64,000 nt of DNA from Shinisaurus crocodilurus (lineage: Eukaryota; Chordata; Lepidosauria; Squamata; Shinisauridae): NCBI GenBank assembly GCA_021292165.1, contig CM037883.1, positions 9,873,434 to 9,937,433 on the forward strand, in the 5' to 3' direction. Positions 63,471 to 64,000 of the stretch are shown piece after piece. The position numbers and the translations under genes were made by a program. Below the pieces are notes generated by a model. That model ran no database searches and was not told the DNA's origin. It saw only the letters and a list, made by a program, of their open reading frames with translations. Position 1 is the first letter of the stretch; each line of letters begins with the position of its first letter.

Positions 63471-63875
63471 GATCTTATGGCCCCTAGACAGGATCTAGGG
63501 GGACACAGGATTCTTTGGATTCCCAGATCCGAGGTTGGAAAAGAGCTCCGACCTGGGAGCTGGGGATCTGCACTTGGATCCCACTCCCTCCTACCTCACA
63601 GCCGGTGTGGAAAGAACAGCAATGGCTGCTCCTCTGAGGTTGTAAGAGCAACCTCAGAGAAGAGGCAGGGAGAGGAGGAGACCAGGGCCTCCAGGTCATG
63701 ATGTATCCTGACGGCGCTCCAACCTCCTTCCCTCCCCCTCCAAAGTGGCACAGCTAGATGGCCAAAATGGGCCATCCAGCTGACTTGCAGGGCGGCAGGA
63801 GCGGGAAGGTGGAGATCGCCTCTGTGCTCTTCCCGCCTAGCATGGGATGTCTGTAATCCTCTGAGTTTGTAATCC
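63471..63875 (-). mobile_element. Family A element, near complete
   Basis: GATCTTATGGCCCCTAGACA, GATTCCCAGATCCGAGGTTG, a purine-rich centre, GCATGGGATGTCTGTAATCC. The order is reversed relative to the 8.2-kb copy. Confidence 0.7.
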
Positions 63876-64000
63876 TCTTGATTACTATCTCTGCTCACAA
63901 TAAGCCCATCAATTAACGGGCAAACATACATAATACCTCAACCCGAACATTACAATCCTGTCTTTCCGTGTCATTGTCTGCAGGGTGTTGTAACAAGGCT

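Noticed and set aside
1..64000. Endogenous retrovirus or other viral insertion
   Set aside because: I found no LTR pair, gag, protease, integrase or envelope motifs. All reverse transcriptases seen have non-LTR features (APE endonuclease, L2-type or RTE-like motifs).

Overview
The window looks like ordinary nuclear DNA from a squamate reptile, most likely a lizard. It is AT-rich, has no convincing host exon, and is filled with CR1-like, L2-like and RTE-like LINE pieces, tRNA-derived SINEs with a CORE/MIR-like body, many palindromic hAT-like and Tigger-like non-autonomous DNA transposons, and AC/GT, TAA and TA microsatellites. The organism call is inference from this mixture; no host gene identifies a species. 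I read the region as a gene desert or a large intron.

Layout. 1-9 kb: scattered SINEs, a hAT element with target duplication (3.6-4.0 kb), a CORE-SINE carrying a nested 5S-derived SINE (4.9-5.4 kb), and a diverged tandem repeat (6.0-6.4 kb). 9-15 kb: CR1-like and L2 3' ends plus a hAT foldback with a perfect 8-bp target duplication (10.9 kb). 15-26 kb: a triple nest (15.4-15.9 kb), a Tigger-like element (19.5 kb), several foldback elements, and a GAGTC-rich stretch (23.0 kb). 26-31 kb: a repeat-poor AT-rich island, then two GC-rich, CpG-dense inverted-repeat elements (28.8 and 30.5 kb). 31-36 kb: a hAT element split by a LINE fragment, and a 1-kb element bounded by TA and 12-bp inverted ends. 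36.5-40.6 kb: the most complete autonomous element, a decayed APE-type LINE on the minus strand with endonuclease, reverse transcriptase and a C-terminal zinc-finger-like motif. 41-44 kb: an L2 copy split by two dated insertions, then a large foldback. 48.1-50.0 kb: an L2 reverse transcriptase with a single in-frame stop near its start. 50-64 kb: dispersed SINEs and MITEs, a 54-bp-arm inverted repeat (54.0 kb), and repeat-poor stretches.

Nothing forms an operon or a host pathway. The parts are linked by parasitism: LINE tails resemble the SINE tails (a CR1-like tail on the 5S-derived SINE, an L2-like tail on the CORE-SINE), and short DNA elements probably used transposases encoded elsewhere. 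The item I find most worth following is a six-copy SINE family whose head resembles 5S rRNA and whose tail resembles a CR1 3' end. I cannot tell from the sequence alone whether it has been described. I see no new multi-gene biological system.
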